From positions 1-9,489 of the forward strand of contig CAMLRJ010000094.1 of the NCBI GenBank assembly GCA_946482345.1: DNA of 9,489 bases. The letters are read 5' to 3'. The notes under the pieces were generated by a model that saw only the letters and a program-made list of their open reading frames with translations, had not been told where the DNA came from and made no database searches. Source of the stretch: an uncultured Cellvibrio sp. Lineage in GTDB: Bacteria > Pseudomonadota > Gammaproteobacteria > Pseudomonadales > Cellvibrionaceae. This document shows positions 5,649 through 9,489 of this stretch, piece by piece. A program made the position numbers and the translations under genes. Positions within the stretch are counted from its first letter, which is position 1. Every line of letters begins with the position of its first letter.

Positions 5649-6777
5649 CTTTCGTCACCGCCCTCGCCGCCAGCGGCACCGCACACATCATCAAGGCCAA
5701 CATCCAGAAGGATGCAGGCAAACTCCACAAGTCAGCTACAAAACCCATAGCCGCAGGGCCGAGCAGCATACCGGCGTAACCAATGGTTGTGACTGCCGCA
5801 ACCGCGAGAGCGGCTGGCATGATTTTTTGTGATCCGGCGCGGCGGAATAAAACCGGGACTATGTTGGATGCGCCCAAGCCGATCAGGAAAAAACCTGACA
5901 TGGATAAATAGCCGTTAGGTGTCAGCAACAACACCAAAAAACCGAAGATGGTGAACAAGCCTCCCCACCACATAATGGCATGATCGCCAAAGCGATGAGC
6001 AATCGAGTCACCTGCAAATCGGCCAATGGTCATGGCGATTGCAAATAACATATAACCAAGCCCACCCAATGATTCCGGAACTCGTCCCTCACCAATAATC
6101 AGTAATGCGCTCCAATCCAGAATCGCGCCTTCGACTAAAAAGGTGATGGCCATCAGCAGCGCCAGAAGTAAAACCAATCCCCGAGGTAAAACAAACAAAG
6201 GGCCAGAATGATTTTGGCTGGTTCTCAGTAATCCGGGCGCAGCGACAATGACAGCAGCCAACATCAAGGCTGAACAAATCAGGCAGGTGACTAATGCACT
6301 TAATCCCAACGACAAGAAAAAAGTCACGGCGCCTGCACCCAAAAATCCACCGACACTAAACAAGGCATGAAAGCCCGACATCAAAGGGCGATTGGCCGCG
6401 CGTTCGACTTCAACGGCTTGTAAATTGATGGCGACATCCACTGCGCCGAGTGATCCACCAAAGAAAAACAATACCAAACCCAATTCCCAGGGCGCGTTTA
6501 CCAGTGTCAGCAAAGGAAGCGTGATCACCAATCCCAAACCACCGGCAATCACTACCGGTTTACTACCATAACGGGCTGAAATAATTCCGGACATTACCAT
6601 AGCCACAATTGAACCCACGCCCAGACAAAGTAACAACACACCCAACACACCTTCATCAACAGCCAATTGTTGTTTGGCAAAGGGAACCAGTGGCGCCCAA
6701 CAAGCAAGGCCGAATCCGGCAACCAAAAAGGATAAACGCACCGCTAAACGGGTAGAAGGTTGATTGGGGGAATGCAT
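5635..6777 (-). CDS. MFS transporter, YbjJ-like (380 aa)
   Basis: This is an inner-membrane major facilitator with about 12 hydrophobic segments across its length. The loop 2-3 signature appears as GIISARYGSKP (64-74). The stretch AVDVAINLQAVEVERAANRPLMSGFHALFSVGG (112-143) closely recalls E. coli YbjJ relatives. Substrate is unknown; some related MFS branches carry sugars. The frame stays open up to 6858, but the ATG at 6777 is chosen because GGAG (6786-6789) precedes it by 8 nt and the extra 27 residues are charged and unlike a transporter N-terminus. The last four residues, GPHP, and the TAA stop are encoded by the 174-bp repeat, so the native C-terminus may have been replaced. It faces rph and diverges from the GH3 gene. 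Confidence 0.88.
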   Translation of the reverse strand: MHSPNQPSTRLAVRLSFLVAGFGLACWAPLVPFAKQQLAVDEGVLGVLLLCLGVGSIVAMVMSGIISARYGSKPVVIAGGLGLVITLPLLTLVNAPWELGLVLFFFGGSLGAVDVAINLQAVEVERAANRPLMSGFHALFSVGGFLGAGAVTFFLSLGLSALVTCLICSALMLAAVIVAAPGLLRTSQNHSGPLFVLPRGLVLLLALLMAITFLVEGAILDWSALLIIGEGRVPESLGGLGYMLFAIAMTIGRFAGDSIAHRFGDHAIMWWGGLFTIFGFLVLLLTPNGYLSMSGFFLIGLGASNIVPVLFRRAGSQKIMPAALAVAAVTTIGYAGMLLGPAAMGFVADLWSLPASFWMLALMMCAVPLAARAVTKGPHP

Positions 6778-6824
6778 CAAAAGAACTCCGACAAAATATT
6801 CGGGTGCCACTTTACGTTTGGGGA

Positions 6825-6838
6825 CGAGACGAGTCTCG
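6825..6838. promoter_or_regulatory. Small palindrome upstream of the MFS gene
   Basis: Six-base arms CGAGAC / GTCTCG flank a 2-bp centre, 48-61 bp upstream of the chosen MFS start codon. The whole 282-bp gap between the MFS and GH3 starts (6778-7059) contains no gene. Position and symmetry would suit a repressor site, but no dedicated regulator is adjacent. Confidence 0.25.
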
Positions 6839-6967
6839 CTTCTTACTTTTTTTAACACTCGGCGCCCAGGCTGATTTTTTCAGTGATAGACGGTTCAAAC
6901 TTCCGAATTCGCACGCACCACTTTGGGTTAAGGCAAAAGTGAATCTCCCTTTTGGTTGAATCTTTCA

Positions 6968-6973
6968 TATAAT
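6968..6973 (+). promoter_or_regulatory. Candidate -10 box of the GH3 gene
   Basis: A perfect TATAAT lies 86 bp before the GH3 start codon. I see no matching -35 box at 16-18 bp and no TGN extension, so if real the promoter probably needs an activator. The leader would be about 80 nt. Confidence 0.3.
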
Positions 6974-7059
6974 CCAGACAACATCCAATCCCGACAACAC
7001 AGAGTCACGGATTCGATTCCCGTTTACTGCATTCGACAATAATCTTCACGAGGTAACCC

Positions 7060-9489
7060 ATGAAAATAAAATCGCTGAGCCTGTTTGTCTCAGGTGTACT
7101 GGCATTATCGCTGGCGGCTTGTGATTCAAAACAAGAATCCACATCCGCAGTATCCGAACCAAGTGCTCCCCAAACTGCCACTCAGGTTGAATGGCCGGTG
7201 ATCAAAAGCGCCGTTGCCAAAGATCCGGCGATTGAAAAACAAATTGATGATTTATTGGCGCGGATGACACTGGAAGAAAAAATCGGACAAGTGGTACAAC
7301 CGGAAATACACGAGGTCACGCCTGATGACATCAAGCAATATCACATAGGTTCTGTTTTAAATGGCGGCGGTAGTACGCCCGGTAAAAATAAATACGCAAC
7401 ACTTGAGGACTGGGTAAAACTCGCTGACAGTTTTTACAATGCTTCGGTAGATAAATCAGATGGTCGAATTGGCATTCCCATTATCTGGGGTACTGATGCT
7501 GTGCATGGTTTGGGCAACGTAGTGGGTGCAACTTTGTTTCCACACAATATTGGTTTGGGTGCAACCAACAATCCTGAATTATTGAAAAAAATTGGTTGGG
7601 CAACTGCACGCGAAATTGCAGCAACCGGTCTGGATTGGGATTTTTCACCGACAGTTGCTGTTGCACGTGATGATCGCTGGGGCCGCACTTATGAATCCTG
7701 GTCAGAAGATCCACGCATAGTGAAATCGTTTGCCGGTGAAATGGTAAAAGGATTGCAAGGTGAAGGCGGAGCAGAAGATTTTTTAAACAACGAACGTATC
7801 ATCGCCACCACCAAACATTACATAGGCGATGGCGGCACATTGCAGGGCGTTGATCGCGGCCCGACACAAGGTGATGAAACACATTTGCGCGATATTCACG
7901 GCGCAGGATATTTCAGCGGCCTTGAAGCGGGTGCTCAAGTTGTGATGGCATCTTTCACCAGTTGGCAAGGCACACGCATGCACGGCCATCAATATTTATT
8001 GACCGATGTATTAAAAAATCAAATGGGATTTGATGGGCTTGTGGTTGGCGATTGGAATGGTCACAGTTTTATTCCGGGTTGTACCGTATTGAATTGTCCA
8101 CAATCCTTAATGGCTGGCCTGGATATTTACATGGTGCCCGATCCAAACTGGAAAGAACTCTACAAAAATTTATTAGCTCAAGCCAAATCCGGTGAAATTA
8201 CGGCAGCACGATTGGATGATGCAGTGCGTAGAATTTTGCGCGTAAAAATTCGCGCAGGATTATTGGAACAAAATGGTGTTTTAAAGAAAGGGGCTCCTTC
8301 AACTCGCCCATTAGCAGGCAAAAAAGAAATTCTTGGCGCACCTGAGCATCGCGAAATTGCACGTCAAGCTGTGCGTGAATCGCTGGTGATGTTGAAAAAC
8401 AAAAACAATTTATTACCACTGGCGCGCAATCAAAAAGTATTGGTTGCCGGTGACGGTGCCGACAATATTGGCAAGCAATCTGGCGGCTGGTCAGTGTCCT
8501 GGCAAGGTACAGGCAACACCAACGCTGACTTCCCCGGTGGCACTTCAATTTATGACGGCATTAATCAAGTCGTGAATTCAGCCGGTGGCAAAACCATTCT
8601 CAGTGTTGATGGATTTTTCACTGAAAAACCGGATGTGGCCATAGTCGTATTCGGTGAAGATCCTTACGCCGAAATGCAAGGTGACACAGGCAATCTCGCA
8701 TACAAACCACGCGATGCCCGAGATTGGGAATTACTGAAAAAATTACGCAGTCAAAATATTCCCGTAGTGTCATTATTTATTTCCGGACGCCCGCTTTGGG
8801 TGAATCGCGAATTAAATGCATCCGATGCGTTTGTTGCAGTCTGGTTACCAGGTTCAGAAGGCAATGGTGTTGCGGATGTGATTTTCAAAAATGCTGAAGG
8901 CGGAATTAATTACGACATGAAAGGTCGCCTGAGTTTTTCCTGGCCGAAAAAACCTGATCAAACACCATTGAACATCGGCGATGAACAATACGATCCACTT
9001 TTTGCTTACGGTTATGGATTAAGTTACGGCGATAAAGATACCTTGGGTGATGGTTTATCCGAAGAAGGTCTCAAAGCCGAAGAAGTGGTAGATAAACTGG
9101 ATATATTTAATCGTCGCCCCATAGATGAATGGCAACTGGAAGTAACAGGTTATCAAAATGATCGCCTTGTTATGGCCGTAAAAACTGTCAGCGTATCTTC
9201 ACTGGAAATGACTGCAGTGGATCGCGAAGTGCAAGAAGACGCACGCCGTGTTGTATGGAATGGAAAAGGCAGCGGGCAAGTTGCACTGGCGGTCGAAAGC
9301 CGAAAAGATTTCACCAATTATGTAAAAGAAAATTCTGCATTGGTATTTGATATCAAAGTCGATGGCGCACCCGACAAAACCACTTTCCTGCGTTTGGGTT
9401 GTGGCTCTTATTGTGCGTCCGATATTGATCTCACTGAAAGATTAAAAACTTTCGCAGGACAAGGTTGGCAAACAGTGACTGTACCACTG
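7060..9489 (+). CDS. GH3 exo-beta-glucosidase lipoprotein, ExoP type, 3' end cut by the window
   Basis: This family removes glucose from the non-reducing ends of beta-1,3/1,4-gluco-oligosaccharides. The ATG at 7060 follows GAGG (7050-7053) by 6 nt, and 810 codons are open to the window edge. The N-terminus is a lipoprotein signal with lipobox LAAC (Cys21). Next comes the GH3 barrel: MTLEEKIGQ, GTDAVHG (Asp146), DDRWGRTYESWSEDP (204-218), KH (252-253), and nucleophile Asp331 in GFDGLVVGDWNGH. The alpha/beta sandwich has GEDPYAEMQGD (Glu533, Glu538), where the acid/base is expected, and ends near FAYGYGLSYG (648-657). Residues from about 680 match the ExoP C-terminal beta-sandwich (LGCGSYC, LTERLKTFAGQGWQTVTVPL). 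ExoP-like proteins are usually about 840-870 aa, so only a few tens of residues are missing. Exact linkage specificity is not readable. Confidence 0.95.
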   Translation, partial: MKIKSLSLFVSGVLALSLAACDSKQESTSAVSEPSAPQTATQVEWPVIKSAVAKDPAIEKQIDDLLARMTLEEKIGQVVQPEIHEVTPDDIKQYHIGSVLNGGGSTPGKNKYATLEDWVKLADSFYNASVDKSDGRIGIPIIWGTDAVHGLGNVVGATLFPHNIGLGATNNPELLKKIGWATAREIAATGLDWDFSPTVAVARDDRWGRTYESWSEDPRIVKSFAGEMVKGLQGEGGAEDFLNNERIIATTKHYIGDGGTLQGVDRGPTQGDETHLRDIHGAGYFSGLEAGAQVVMASFTSWQGTRMHGHQYLLTDVLKNQMGFDGLVVGDWNGHSFIPGCTVLNCPQSLMAGLDIYMVPDPNWKELYKNLLAQAKSGEITAARLDDAVRRILRVKIRAGLLEQNGVLKKGAPSTRPLAGKKEILGAPEHREIARQAVRESLVMLKNKNNLLPLARNQKVLVAGDGADNIGKQSGGWSVSWQGTGNTNADFPGGTSIYDGINQVVNSAGGKTILSVDGFFTEKPDVAIVVFGEDPYAEMQGDTGNLAYKPRDARDWELLKKLRSQNIPVVSLFISGRPLWVNRELNASDAFVAVWLPGSEGNGVADVIFKNAEGGINYDMKGRLSFSWPKKPDQTPLNIGDEQYDPLFAYGYGLSYGDKDTLGDGLSEEGLKAEEVVDKLDIFNRRPIDEWQLEVTGYQNDRLVMAVKTVSVSSLEMTAVDREVQEDARRVVWNGKGSGQVALAVESRKDFTNYVKENSALVFDIKVDGAPDKTTFLRLGCGSYCASDIDLTERLKTFAGQGWQTVTVPL

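Noticed and set aside
7002..7024. tRNA T-arm-like sequence (ACGGATTCGATTCCCGT) upstream of the GH3 gene
   Set aside because: Only a T-arm-like stem-loop with one mismatch is present. There is no acceptor stem, D-arm, anticodon arm or CCA around it, so neither a tRNA nor an attachment site can be supported.
7434..8548. Several open frames on the minus strand between 7434 and 8548
   Set aside because: All are antisense to the intact GH3 coding region and have low-complexity, family-less translations.

Overview
The window looks like chromosomal DNA of a moderate-GC gammaproteobacterium, most likely a Cellvibrio-type polysaccharide degrader (inference). The reasons are a TonB-dependent-receptor tail, an ExoP-type GH3 exo-glucosidase lipoprotein, and the divergent yicC / rph pair, which is also found in enterobacteria. 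There are seven genes with both ends inside the window and two cut by its edges. No rRNA, tRNA, CRISPR array, transposase or phage gene is visible.

Layout: 1-191 is the last barrel strands of an outer-membrane, probably TonB-dependent, receptor. 311-1591 (+) is an unrecognised membrane-anchored helical-repeat protein. 1672-2667 (-) is a class I SAM-dependent methyltransferase of the LCM/TIGR00027 type. 2740-3774 (-) is a MerR-family regulator whose ligand-binding half appears to be two TipAS-like domains in tandem. 3789-4658 (-) is YicC, only 14 bp upstream of merR. 4761-5474 (+) is RNase PH. 5475-5648 is a 174-bp composite inverted repeat filling the space between the convergent rph and MFS genes. 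5635-6777 (-) is a YbjJ-like MFS transporter whose last codons and stop lie inside that repeat. 7060-9489 (+) is the GH3 lipoprotein, which runs off the right edge.

The most interesting part is 1672-3774. The 72-bp gap between merR and the methyltransferase gene holds a promoter with the MerR-family signature: TTGCAC and TAGAGT boxes separated by exactly 19 bp, with an interrupted ACCT...AGGT dyad over the spacer. It points at the methyltransferase. The simplest reading is that a ligand-sensing MerR/TipAS protein switches on this one enzyme. The ligand and the methyl acceptor cannot be told from sequence.

Elsewhere, yicC and rph form a divergent RNA-metabolism pair, and the GH3 enzyme probably finishes beta-glucan oligosaccharide breakdown in the periplasm. 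The MFS gene diverges from the GH3 gene, but a shared role is only a guess.
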